NCBI GenBank assembly: GCA_014529385.2 | Contig: CM043948.1 | Location: forward strand, 78,228,291-78,292,290 | Source: Adiantum capillus-veneris | Lineage: Eukaryota > Streptophyta > Polypodiopsida > Polypodiales > Pteridaceae | Reading direction: 5' to 3' | DNA: 64,000 bases | In this document: piece after piece, positions 1 through 11,058 of the stretch | Numbering within the stretch: the first letter of the stretch is position 1 | Layout of the letters: each line of letters starts with the position of its first letter | Notes under the pieces: model-generated | What the model saw: the letters and a program-made list of their open reading frames with translations, nothing else | Database searches by the model: none | What the model was told of the DNA's origin: nothing | Program-made: the position numbers and the translations under genes

Positions 1-191
1 GCACTCACTAAGGATCGGGGAAGTTCTTTTACTACTTGCTTACTAAAAGAGGATCTCTTTCCGACAATCATTGTACCTAAATAATTCTAATACTGAGTTA
101 TTTTTGTACTTATCTGTTCATTTTTCCCTGGCTAGCTGTCTTTTGAATGTAAAAATTCAATTATGTCTTATTAGTTAAGATTTAAACAGCT
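1..191. other. anonymous AT-rich DNA
   Basis: No gene, RNA or repeat was recognised here. It ends in a short CA run that marks the point where homology to the second repeat copy near 41.0 kb starts. Confidence 0.4.
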
Positions 192-573
192 ACACACACA
201 CACACATTATCCCTTGGAAGATATTATGTAAATTAGTACTTAGCTCCATCTGGATATGATTTATATGGGAGGGTTTCTTGCTCATGGTATGGTTCAAAAG
301 ACTTTTAGTCTTCTAATGCTCTATAATTAATATGTGAGACAATTGGAGAATACCCAAAAAACCATTTTTTAAACCTGGACGCTCAACCTATCCACTAAAT
401 AGAAGACCTCATATATGTTTTGGCTATTTCCATTTGTTCTTGGTATTATCTTTGGATTCATGCTCCTTTTCCACATCATGCACCTTGGATGGTTGTTACC
501 ATCAGCATACATGCTTGAGAAATCCCTTGGGTATAAGACAATTGCAGACCCTTTTGTATTTCCATAGTCCCTT
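192..573. repeat. unclassified repeat family, copy A, left arm
   Basis: This stretch matches about 40995-41372 closely along its length, for example the shared words TCCCTTGGAAGATATTAT, GTTTTGGCTATTTCCA and CACCTTGGATGGTTGTTACC. It is interrupted at 573/574 by the CACTA element, and the homology resumes at 5979. No coding potential is shared between copies. The family was not recognised. It could be a non-autonomous transposon or a segmental duplication. Confidence 0.75.
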
Positions 574-589
574 CACTACAAAAAAAAAG

Positions 590-765
590 GTGTTATCGAC
601 ATATATAGCGACGCTTAACGTCGCTATACGCGTCGCTATATGAGTCCCTGTGAAACTGTTGCAAAGAGCATTGCTATATGTGTGGAAAGGGTTTATTTGC
701 GACGCGTATAGCGACGCGTATATAGACGCAAATAGCGACGCGGATATCGACGACCATAACATAAA
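590..765. repeat. left subterminal repeats of CACTA element
   Basis: Short units related to TAGCGACGC and GTCGCTATA recur in both orientations. Such arrays are the usual transposase-associated binding region of CACTA elements; binding is inferred from that family knowledge. Confidence 0.6.
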
Positions 766-1016
766 AAAATATTCTTTGGCAGAGGGTAGGTAGCCTGGCC
801 TGTGCCCAGTGAAAAGATGGACACAGCCACCACAGCAAGACTTCTTGTCCTCTGCCCAGAAAAGCGAGCAACACCAAAATCAACCGTGCTCCCACATAAA
901 TTTCGACAGATTTCCCTTCGTTTTTACATAATATTTTCAAAAAAAAAATATCATGTATACGCCTCCTACATGCTATCCATGTAGGATCTCACATGAGATT
1001 TAAGGCCAATGACCAT

Positions 1017-1300
1017 AACGAACCATAACCATAACTTAAAAGCATAACCATAACGAACCATAACCATAACCATAACTTAAAAGCATAACCATAACTTAAA
1101 AGCATAACCATAACTTAAAACCATAACCGACCATAACCACTTTGATCATAACTAGAACCAAAATTAACAATAACCATAAGCATAACGAGAAAGTTAAACA
1201 TAACCATAAACAAAACCTGAACCATAACTATGTCTATACAAGAATAGCAGAAATAACCATGTCTATACAATGACAATGAAAATAACCATAACCATAAGGA
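1017..1300. repeat. degenerate CCATAA-type hexamer array
   Basis: Irregular runs of AACCATA and GCATAACCATAA, mixed with ACTTAAA spacers. It is not the plant telomere repeat (CCCTAAA), although it looks similar at first glance. It lies inside the CACTA element. Confidence 0.7.
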
Positions 1301-1810
1301 AAACAATAACTGTCTGAACAATAATCATAACCATATATATATGTCTATACAAAAGGAGACACAGAAGCGTGTCTATGTCTCACAAAGCATATATATGAAA
1401 TCCGGTCCACTGATGACTAGGTGTCACAACCTGCACATATGACAACTCACAAAATTAGTATTGATATTACTTCACATATACTTACTTAATTAAATCAACT
1501 CACACATATTAAAACCTGAACCATAACTATGTCTATACAAGAATAGCGGAAATAACCATGTCTATACAATGACAATGAAAACAACCATGACCATAAGGAA
1601 AACAATAACTGTCTGAAAAATAATCATAACCATATATATATGTCTATACAAAAGGAGACACAGAAGCGTGTCTATGTCTCACAAAGCATATATATGAAAT
1701 CCAGTCCACTGATGACTAGGCGTCACAACCTGCACATAGGACAACTCACAAAATTAGTATTGATATTACTTCACATATACTTACTTAATTAAATCAACTC
1801 ACACATATTA
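1212..1810. repeat. 299-bp direct tandem duplication
   Basis: The unit starting AAAACCTGAACCATAAC at 1212 starts again at 1511 and runs to 1810 with only a few substitutions, so two copies of about 299 bp lie head to tail. Near-identity indicates a recent event. The unit includes part of the hexamer-rich sequence and the phrase TGTCTATACA several times. Confidence 0.9.
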
Positions 1811-2330
1811 ACGTCTCACCTCAAGCGATCAGCGAGACTGTAAGGCCTCCGAGTCTACAGGCTCTCCTGAAGCATCAAGATCATTCAATACTTCATAGAT
1901 ACCTTTGCGATATCCATTTGACTCCTCCTGACGTGTCGGGGCTCGATGCATCGCAAGATTTTGCGTTTATAAAAAAATCAAAGTAATAAGAATACATGAT
2001 CCATCGCGTTTTAAAAAACGCCATAGTTAAGACTGGATTAGAAACTCACAAACTCATAGCAAAAGGTGTCCAAGCCTCCACTGCCAAGATGAGATGTCCC
2101 CCTGGTCATCTGTCGTATCTGCGTGGCCTCATGTTGCTGTCTGAACCGCGTGGTCTAGAGGTGTACGGAGATCAGGACCACCGGGTCAAAATCTCATCTT
2201 TATTAGTCAAATCCTATATGGATAGACACATACATGCACTCCCAGGTGTACATGGAAATGCATGTAGTGGAAAAAACCCCTTTGCCTCTTTTAGTTCCTA
2301 TAGTTTCTTCAACATCCAACGGCTATCTCC
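1811..2330. other. CACTA interior, no supported gene
   Basis: A plus-strand open frame of 112 codons begins at 1996 and runs into the satellite, but it has no recognisable domain. The minus strand at roughly 1815-1970 also translates without stops into a polar peptide that might be a decayed exon. Neither is convincing. Confidence 0.3.
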
Positions 2331-4870
2331 GTAGAAAAACGCAACCGGATTTGACCTACGGCTTGTGTATTTGGCGTTTCTTCTATCCGTTTGACCTACC
2401 GCTTGCCATAAGCGCTCTTTACATTGCCTAAAGACTACCTAATCGTCTACGGATGGTTTCAGTAGGCATAGAAGCCATTTTCGAAGTTTGTTTGCGTTTT
2501 TTCGTAGAAAAACGCAACCGGATTTGACCTACGGCTTGTGTATTTGACGTTTCTTCTGTCCGTTTAACCTACGACTTTCCATACACGGTCTTGACATTGC
2601 CTTAAGACTACTTAATGGACTATGGATGGTTTCGGTAGGCGTAGAATCAGTTTTCAAAGTCCGTTTGCGTTTTTCAGTAGAAAAACGCTGTCGGATTTGA
2701 CCTACAGCTTGTGTATTTGGAGTTTCTTCTATCCGTTTGACCTACAGCTTGCCATACGTGCTCTTGATATTGATTTAAGACTACCTAATGGACTACGGAT
2801 GGTTTTAGTAGGCATAGAAGTCATTTCCGAAATCCGTTTGCGTTTTTTTGTAGAAAAACGCAACCGGATTTGACCTACGGCTCGTGTATTTGGCGTTAAT
2901 TCAAATCCATTGACCTACGGCTTGCCATACATGATCTTGACATTGATTTAAGACTACTTAATGAACTACGGATGGTTTCGGTAGGCATAGAAGCCATTTC
3001 CGAAGTCCGTTTGTGTTTTTCCGTAGAAAAACGCAACCGGATTTGACCTACGGCTTGTGTATTTGGCGTTTCTTCTATCCGTTTGACCTACGGATTACAC
3101 TACGCACTATTTACATTGCTTTAAGACTACCTAGTGGACTACGGATGGTTTCAGTAGGCATACAAGTCATTTCCAAAATCCGTTTGCGTTTTTTCGTAGA
3201 AAAACGCAATCGGATTTGACCTACGGCTTGTGTATTTGGTGTTAATTCAAACCCATTGAGCTACGTCTTGCCATACACGCTCTTGACATTGCTTTAAGAG
3301 TACTTAATGAACTACGGATGGTTTCGGTAGGCATAGAAGCCATTTTCGAAGTCCGTTTGCGTTTTTCCGTCAAAAAATGCAATCGGATTTGACCTACGGA
3401 TTGTGTATTTGGAGTTTCTTCTATCCGTTTGACCTACGGCTTGCCATACGCGCTCTTCATATTTCCTAAAGACTACCTAATCCTCTACGGATGGTGTCAG
3501 TAGGCATAGAAGCCATTTGCGAAGTCCGTTTGCGTTTTTTCGTAGAAAAACGCAACCGGATTTGACCTACGGTTTGTGTATTTGACGTTTCTTCTATCCG
3601 TTTAACCGACGGCTTTCCATAGACGGTCTTGAAATTGCCTTAAGACTACTTAATGGACTAAAAATGGTTTCGGTACGCGTAGAATTAGTTTCGGAAGTCC
3701 GTCTGCGTTTTTTCATAGAAAATCGCAATCGGATTTGACCTATGGCTTGTGTATTTGGCGTTTCTTCTATCCGTTTCACCTACGGCTTTCCATACGTGCT
3801 CTTGACATTGATTTAAGACTACCTAATGGAATATGGATGGTTTCAGTAGGCATAGAATTCATTTCCGAAATCCGTTTGCGTTTTTTCGTAGAAAAACGCA
3901 ATCAGATTTGACCTACGGCTTGTCTATTTGGCATTAATTCAAACCCATTGACCTACGGCTTGCCATTGCTTTAAAACTACTTAATGAACTACGGATGGTT
4001 TGGGTAAGCATAGAAGCCATTTCCGAAGCCCGTTTGCGTTTTTCAGTAGAAAAACGCAATCGGATTTGACCTACGGCTTGTGTATTTGGCGTTTCTTCTT
4101 TCCTTTTGACCTACGGCTTGCCATACGCACTCTTGACATTGCTTTAAGACTACCTAATGGACTACGGATGGTTTCACTAGGCATACAAGTCATTTCCGAA
4201 ATCCGTTTGCGTTTTTTCCTAGAAAAACGCAACCGGATTTGACCTACCGCTTGTGTATTTGGCGTTAATTCAAACCCATTGACCTACGGCTTTCCATACA
4301 TGCTCTTGAAATTGCTTTAAGACTACTTAATGAACTACGGATGGTTTCGATAGGCATAGAAGCCATTTCCGAAGTTCGTTTGCATTTTTCCGTAGAAAAA
4401 CGCAACCGCATTTGACCTACAGCTTGTGTATTTGGCATTTTTTCTATCGGTTTGACTTACGGCTTTCCATACACGCTCTTGACATTGCCTAAAGACTACG
4501 GATGGTTTCGGTAGGCATAGAATCAGTTTCCGAAGACTGTTTGCGTTTTTCCGTAGAAAAACGCAACTGGATTTGACCTACGGCTTGTGTATTTGACGTT
4601 TCCTCTGTCCGTTTGACCTACGGCTTTCCATACACGCTCTTGAAATTGCCTTAAGACTACCTAATGGACTACGGATGGTTTCGGTAGCATAGAAGCCATT
4701 TCTGAAGTCCGTTTGCATTTTTCCATAGAAAAATGCAACCAGATTTGACCTACGGCGTAGAAGCCGTTTATGAGGTCCGTTTACGTTTTTTCGTAAAAAA
4801 ACCCAACCGGACTTCAAAAATGGCTTGTATTTTGGGCGTTTCTTCTATCCGTTTGACCTACGGCTTGTTA
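2331..4870. repeat. about 173-bp satellite array with six-monomer higher-order structure
   Basis: The phrase GGATTTGACCTACGG recurs about every 173 bp, near 2347, 2520, 2693, 2866, 3040, 3214, 3385, 3558, 3731, 3904, 4062, 4235, 4409, 4569 and 4742. Monomers differ by diagnostic variants: two types have TTAATTCAAA plus CTTAATGAAC, one has GTTTAACC plus a GGCGTAGAAT-like tail, one has ATTGATTTAAGACTACC, one has GGCATACAAGTCATT, and one has CTAAAGACTACCTAATC. These types recur in the same order after about 1.04 kb (2340, 3378, 4402). The fourth-from-last monomers are shortened. Each unit contains GCGTTTTTC/TAGAAAAACGC, an inverted repeat. It lies inside the CACTA element. Confidence 0.9.
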
Positions 4871-4914
4871 TATGCCCCCGCCCAACCTTTTTTGAGGAGG
4901 AAGCTTGTCTCTAA

Positions 4915-4940
4915 GAGCAACGACGACGCTGTCGTTGCTC
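4915..4940. repeat. perfect 10-bp inverted repeat
   Basis: The arms GAGCAACGAC and GTCGTTGCTC are separated by six bases just beyond the satellite array. This could form a hairpin. Function is unknown. Confidence 0.7.
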
Positions 4941-5219
4941 CCTAGAGGACTTTCATGTGTAAAGGTGAGAGTTGAGCTTTGAATGTATTTTGAGCTGGTC
5001 AAATGAAGTCAGAGGCTGCATCAGATGATCTAGGTCACTTTGGCTCGACATGCACAATGCCCGATCAGACTACTAACCTTGGAGGAGATTGATGAGGTCC
5101 GCCAGCGACGACAGATGCTGGATCTCCTATGATCTACCTATCCCAGCTAGCTGTTTCAGCTGCTTAGTCCACACCCAGCAGTTTAGGATTCCATAACATT
5201 TTATTTTTTCATCTTGTTA

Positions 5220-5325
5220 CTCTGACTTTGTATCAGTCTACCACATTGTAACTTTCTGGTCTCATAGGTCACTTTGGCCTTTTGAAGAGTTAATATAACA
5301 TTTCATTTCATTTCTTTCTTTAATT
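5220..5325 (+). repeat. 3' end of a LINE-like element, plus orientation
   Basis: The block CTCATAGGTCACTTTGGCC followed by TTTTGAA and ATTTCATTTCATTTC matches, in the opposite orientation, the distal ends of the two LINE-tail remnants at about 51835 and 52550. The three copies share this conserved 3' motif. Upstream sequence from 4945 to 5220 may be part of the same insertion but was not recognised. Confidence 0.55.
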
Positions 5326-5349
5326 TTAATTTTTTACGCAAACCATAAT

Positions 5350-5450
5350 TCTCTCTCTCTCTCTCTCTCTCTCTCTAGTTTTAATTTCCTACACACATTT
5401 TTCTCTCTCTATCTCTCTCTTTAATTTTCTACACGCACACACACTTCTCT

Positions 5451-5486
<36 letters not shown>

Positions 5487-5505
5487 TTCCTACACATACA
5501 CACAC

Positions 5506-5556
<51 letters not shown>

Positions 5557-5575
5557 TTTCCTACACACACACACA

Positions 5576-5608
<33 letters not shown>

Positions 5609-5655
5609 TACACACACACATACACATACGATGTGGAGAGAGAGAGAGAGAGAGA
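5350..5655. repeat. compound CT/CA microsatellite array
   Basis: Runs of (CT)n alternate with TTTCCTACACACACACAC blocks four to five times, then a (GA)n tract follows at 5635-5655. The CT and GA tracts could fold back on each other. Open frames read through this block are low-complexity artefacts. Confidence 0.9.
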
Positions 5656-5775
5656 GGGGGGGTTGGGGGGGGGAAGAGGGCCATAATACCTGCTGCGCAG
5701 GTTTTGGCCAAGATCTGAGAACGCGTGCGTTGAGGGAGAAAATGGCCCCTTTGTGCGGGTTCGGCTTTTTCCCCC

Positions 5776-5978
5776 CCAAATTCTTAGCGTTGATATGTCC
5801 GTCGATATGTGCGTCGATAACTCCGTCGATATACGCGTGGAAAACTTTACCTTTTAACGCATATATCCTCGGGCATATCGATGCACATATCGACGGAGTG
5901 TAAGAACGTCGATATGGACGTGGAAAGGCACGGGCGTCGATATATAGGACGTCCATAACTTTGGGTTATGTTGTAGTG
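5776..5978. repeat. right subterminal repeats and terminus of CACTA element
   Basis: At least six variants of GTCGATATG or its complement occur here before the terminal TTGTAGTG. The core differs from that of the left end (GTCGATAT against GTCGCTAT), which is unusual because the two ends normally share a motif. Confidence 0.6.
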
Positions 5979-6778
5979 TCTGTCTTGTGGTCAAGTACGA
6001 AAATTATAGCCCTTAGGCCCACATCCTTTTCATGAATTAGAGATTAGAATTATATTGACATCTATATACAAACCAATGATGGAGGTTGAGAAGAAGTCGG
6101 ACTCCTTTCAAAGTTTCATTAGATTTACAAAGACACACCTAGCTGAATTTATGTTAGCAGACGATATCCCAGATTAGGGTGACGTCTATGTTTTGATGAC
6201 TAATTGAGCTATAGCCTAAATGATCTCCCCTATATACCTCTTGACAACAAGATGACATTGTTTAAGTTGGGCATATCTGTGTGGGCGTGGATACATATGC
6301 TACCTAGCTACCCATAATTTCGGGTGGTAAACTTTGATCACACCCACGTGATTTTCACCTCAATGCCATAAGCCTTTCTTAGCGGCTTTCCTCCTCTCAA
6401 TTCCTCTCTAAATTCCCTTGGTGCATGCAATGATGATCCCCTCTCCCCATACTACCCAACTGATCTTCCCAACCTTGATATGCTTTAGATAACTCTTAGA
6501 TGAGAAGCTTTCACCTAAAATTACCTACCTTGACTAATGCTTTACTAATACTCTATGATCCACTCCCGTTATATTGTTAGCTTGCATGAGGACTAACGTC
6601 ACTGGCATCGCTATGACTTGCAAGCGTAGTAGAAGATTACGTAACCTGGCAACACCCTCTTGCAAAGAGTGTCAATACACACAGACAGAAACTTGTGCAC
6701 ACACATACACCCTCAAAATCCTCTTCATGCTCACTTTACCTTGGCTCCCTACTCGCTTTTAAAAAATGCATCTCTGAG

Positions 6779-6827
<49 letters not shown>

Positions 6828-8845
6828 TTGGTTTACATAGCAATGAAGACCCAAATCGATTGATCATGGATATCCACATCTATGGATGACAAAAATTTTG
6901 GGCGCTTTTAGTTCTTTTGTTGTGCAAGGATGGCATCACTTTGCAAATGTATAATTGGAGGAAGGCATCTATCACCACGGAGTTTCTTCTTGTTATGGAC
7001 ACATGCCGTATTTGGCGGGTGCAAAATAGGGATCTTGGATTCATCCCACATGTATGATACGATGGAGAATAATATATTAAGGATAGGTGAAGCTATACCT
7101 ACTCAATACTCGATTTGGTATATATTCTCCTTAGTTTTTTTATTAGGTCTGGTTTTTCTGGAATAGTGTAGCTTTGTACATATACATATGTACGATGGCT
7201 TTTGCAGGTTTTGTAGACTCAAATATAGAATTTGAGACATATTTGTTTTGGAGGGGCAAAAAATATTTCAATAGGTACTGATGAGTGTTGAACTGGTAAT
7301 GGTAACAAATGTAGGGTTATTTACCTTGAAAGAATAAAAATGCAAGGACATTATTCATTTTGACATACTGCAGATTGATTGAAGCTACTTGTTTTTCTTT
7401 TTCGGACACCATTAGCCTCCTATGAGGATCTCATAAGAGATGGGCCAGATGGCAGACTATGGGATTTTTCAAAAAGTATCAAAATGAAAACAATTCTTTT
7501 TTGAAATTTGTGCAGATGCACACTTATCAAAAACCAAATCTGGGAATGGATTGCTCATTGTTGGCTTGGAGATATATAGTTCTTGGCAGTTGTTCTGAGC
7601 TTCATTGACAACAATCATCTGGGAGTAGTTTAATGGACCGTTGCTTGCACACATACTATGTACACTTTTTGGTATTGGAGTTTTGGAAAACATGCTCAAA
7701 AAACAAAGGAGATACTACTTGGGGTTTTCTTTGGTGTTTTTTAGTAATATATCGTGGGGCGTATTTGACCATAAACTTGAGTTTTCAAGGATATTTAGAC
7801 ATAAAGCTGAAACTAACAAGGAAATTGAAGAAACACAAAAGTAATTAGCATATTAGTTATAACATAGCTCTTAAGCATAATCTTTATTGATATGATTGTC
7901 CACAATGATTATGTTTTGTTAACACAATGGTGCTCGGAATAGGGAGAAACATGTGGCCTCAAGTTCTACAATCCTTGTTACATACCTTGATTGGAAACAA
8001 AAATGCCCTGACTTGCTGTAAGTGATGACTATATTTAGTGAACAACATTTTAAACTTCTGATAACCAGTTTCGGTTTGATGAGTTTTGACTCAAAAATAA
8101 CACACTAGCATTTTTAAATTTCAATTTTCTTTTACTTTTGAGCGGTTTCCAAAGCCTTAAACATCATGTGAGGGTCTCAACAGAGATGACATTGCACTGA
8201 CCAGACATTTGAAAAACTCTCTGTTGTACAAGGGAGATGCTGCCCATAAATTTTACTTTTGATTGTTGGTAATCTAGAAGAAGGAATTGTATAAACTTGT
8301 GATTAAAATTTTGACATTAGATTGTTGTGGGGACCTTGTCTTACAAGGATCTTTCATAAAATAGAAGTAAGAAGCTTTTCACAATAGAAATTGCTAAGCA
8401 TATACAATATTAAAAATATCCAAACTATGGTTCATTTTCTCTTTGTCATGAGACTAATCTCTAATTATCTTTTAGTTTCTTTGTAATTTTGGACACCAAT
8501 AACATGGAGAAGGGGTCATTGACACATATCTTCCCAAGTAATGTCACTAGTGGCATGCCTATGTTCTTGGATAGTGGGAGGCAAAAGGATCCTTCCTTGG
8601 GATTACTTAGCAAACTGCAGGTTCAACAACATAATTAATTTGTCTCAAAAAAATCTACGATTGTTGTCTTTATAATGATAACAAAAGTATAACTTGTTTG
8701 TATGATTAATGGAATACATTGTATTTACTCAAAAAATCAATGTGTCAAAATTTTCTTACATTAGTTTATATGTGGTCTCGCCAGCTCCATTATATGATTC
8801 AATCTATTGTTGGATATTCAATACAAGCACACACATACATTTTTA
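5979..8845. repeat. unclassified repeat family, copy A, right arm
   Basis: This continues the homology to copy B: 5979-7665 aligns with about 41373-43153, and 7666-8845 aligns with 46397-47605. Shared landmarks include CATCTATATACAAACCA, GATGGAGGTTGA, CACCCTCTTGCAAAGAGTGTCAA, TTGGTTTACATAGCAAT and TTGACATTAGATTG. Short open frames exist but are not conserved in frame between copies, so none is called as a gene. Confidence 0.8.
6779..6827. repeat. (CT)n(CA)n microsatellite, short allele
   Basis: About 12 CT and 12 CA dinucleotides. The orthologous position in copy B (42174-42338) has a CA tract about five times longer. Confidence 0.95.
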
Positions 8846-10395
8846 CAACTAGTCTTTGGTGGGACTAGCATGATACAATGGACCTGAACTTAGACTCATT
8901 ATACCTGCTATACTTGACCCACCCATTCCAAACAGAAGGGTTAGTGCTTCTCGGAACCAAACTTGGTTAGGTACACATATGTATTTAGTGGTGTATCAAA
9001 TCTAAATGGAACTACTAGATCCCTAAGCAATTATTATAGCTTATGCTAATTTATAGGGTTTTTTACTCTAAACTACCTTTCTTGCTAACATTGGACTGAA
9101 CCCTTCTATACAAGACTCAAGTCTGTGGAGTGGTAACCACATACATAATTCTCTTTCCATTAGCATTTACCAGTGCATGTGCACAAAATTCTGGTGGTAA
9201 GTTCTTTCATACTTGATACTTTTGGTTTTTCCATTGACACCATCAGAACATCATGCAATTGATTGAATCTCTATATGTATAATTAGATCTAGTTTTGATA
9301 TTCTTGATTTTATAAGCCCTATGCACACCACTTTACTGCAAGGTTCCCTTTATAGCTTGCTTATAAACTCCTTTCGAGAACTCTTTATGTTCATATATTT
9401 CATTTGATAGTATTTGGTTTAGGTAGGGCTACACATGGTGGCCCTACCTCCCACTAGTGTACTAGGGTTGAGGGAGCATCACACACTATTAGCAACACAC
9501 ACACCCACTATTCACAACACACACACCACCAATGTACTATGGTTGAGGGAGCATCACACACACACACACACACTATTAGCAACAACATATACAGATACCA
9601 CGGATACCATTTTTTGGAGTTTTCATTGTGAAAACACTTATTGTTTTGATAAACCTTGTAATAGATGAGCTGGGCTACAAGCTTCCATATTGTATCAACT
9701 TGTCGTTATCGGTCTTTGGTAGAACTCCTTGATTATTAGTTTTGACCACCAAAAACCTTGGCTAAGGTATCAAAGCCAATTTTTGTAAGTTATTATTAAT
9801 TTTTGGATAATGAAATACACAGCGTGAGCTAATGGTGCTCACTTCTCTCCTTCTCGCGCTTCCTACTCCCTCCTTGGTTGCCACATTGCAGTCGCGTTTG
9901 TTGCATTGCAACTGTAGGTAAGAGCTCTACGCACTAACGTAAGTACATCACAGTAATTGGTAGCCTTTGGCGTCGCCAACCCGCGGCCTAATTTCATCAC
10001 AACTAGGAATTTAAACTTCAAAATAAAAAACTAAGCATAGGCAGGGTATTCGTATCATTGCTAAACATTAGATGCATTTTGGGTGGAAAACGACTAGGTC
10101 AAAAATCCACTGTTGTTAATAATCACGATTTTGTCACTTGACCTAAAGTGGGGTTTGAGACCATAAACATGAGTGTTTAGGTCTTATAAACATGTCCTAG
10201 AATTTTCGTTACGTTTGGATGTTATTTGATGCTGCAAAAAATGTGATTTTGCTAATGAGTGGTTGGCTTTTAGTGATTTCTGTCACTTGAGTGTAGCATG
10301 AGTTAGATACGAGTTATTTCTTTTTTTCTGAGAGATTGACACCCTCTTGTAGCTATTATGCACTAGTCGAGTCAGCTCCATCCCATGGATTTATA
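8846..10395. other. anonymous DNA with a CA-rich repeat at 9406-9565
   Basis: No gene was recognised. At 9406-9565 a block including GGCCCTACCTCCCACTAGTG resembles the start of copy B at about 40915-41000 (GGCCCATACCTCCCACCATG), and within it GTTGAGGGAGCATCACACAC is repeated about 75 bp apart. This hints that copy A and copy B units share a terminal motif. Confidence 0.45.
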
Positions 10396-11058
10396 ATTTT
10401 TTTTTTCCCCAGAAAAAGATCCTTCTATTAGTTAATGAAAACTGCCCATAGGGCTACATCCACCTCTGCAGGAGAGGGCTACAACAAGCATGATGGGGAG
10501 ACTCTCCCAATGAAAAAACAACATATATAAAATGAGGCTAAATCAAGAGATGGAAGGAGGGAAGAGCCACACAGGTGGACAGTAGTGCCATCTGGGCACC
10601 CCCTAGACAATGGTGTAGAAAGGCCCAGGGTGCCAGAGTCGAAGGAAAGCCTCGCAGCGCTCCCGCATGCGGTCGGAGCTACCCTGTAGTCCCTCAAGCT
10701 GTCCTCTAAGAGTATGGATCAGCTCTAGCCAAAAGTCACAAACAGTCTCTGCTGGTGGCACAGGGCGAGCCTCAAAAATGCAAAAACAACGGGCCCGCTA
10801 GATGAACGAGAGAGCTAGGCCGCTGATGATCTCCCAACACTCCTCTCTCTCACTGCACCACTCTTGTGGAGTAAGATCTGTAGCAGGCTGGAGTGTAGGT
10901 CGCCCCCCCTGCATCACTATCATCGTGCTGGTGGAAGAAAGCTCAAATTGAAGTGTCGGGCCCGTGAGGGTGGACCAAGCCGCTGCCCCCCAAGTGTAAT
11001 TTCGAACCGTGGAGAGGGAAGGCATCAACCGAAGAACTCGTAGCCACACCTACTGGGC
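10396..11058 (-). other. LINE distal ORF2 / 3' UTR and poly(A) tail
   Basis: The minus strand beyond the zf-RVT-like motif has several stops and ends in an A-run (plus-strand T-run 10397-10407). This is taken as the end of ORF2 and the 3' untranslated region. Confidence 0.55.

Larger units (their letters stand above)
574..5978. mobile_element. CACTA (En/Spm-like) transposon, apparently non-autonomous
   Basis: The left end reads CACTACAAAAAAA at 574 and the right end reads TTATGTTGTAGTG ending at 5978, the inverted CACTA termini of the En/Spm superfamily. Both ends have dense subterminal repeats. The flanks are CTT on the left and TCT on the right, a possibly degraded 3-bp target duplication. 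Copy B at 41360-41385 shows the uninterrupted flank (GTCCCTTGTCTTG), so this is an insertion into copy A. The interior carries no recognisable transposase, only satellites, tandem duplications and microsatellites, so it would need transposase in trans. The boundaries are well supported; autonomy was judged from the absence of visible domains. Confidence 0.8.

Noticed and set aside
1017-1300. Telomere-like CCATAA repeats
   Set aside because: The unit is not the plant telomere heptamer, and it is irregular and inside a transposon.
2331-4870. Regular repeats considered as a CRISPR-like array
   Set aside because: Monomers are contiguous, about 173 bp, without unique spacers, in a plant transposon.
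5389-5711. Open frames with Arg-Glu or Ser-Leu repeats over CT/CA tracts, and similar His-Thr frames at 41968-42534
   Set aside because: They are translations of dinucleotide microsatellites with no conserved flanking protein.
6574-6762. Similar short frames in copies A and B (LATPSCKECQYT and LAAPSCKECQYT)
   Set aside because: They share a frame only briefly, run into microsatellites, and lack any domain; the similarity is explained by DNA homology of the repeat.
7469-7848. Short overlapping frames on both strands near 7.5-7.8 kb
   Set aside because: Not conserved in copy B, which carries stops and indels in them.
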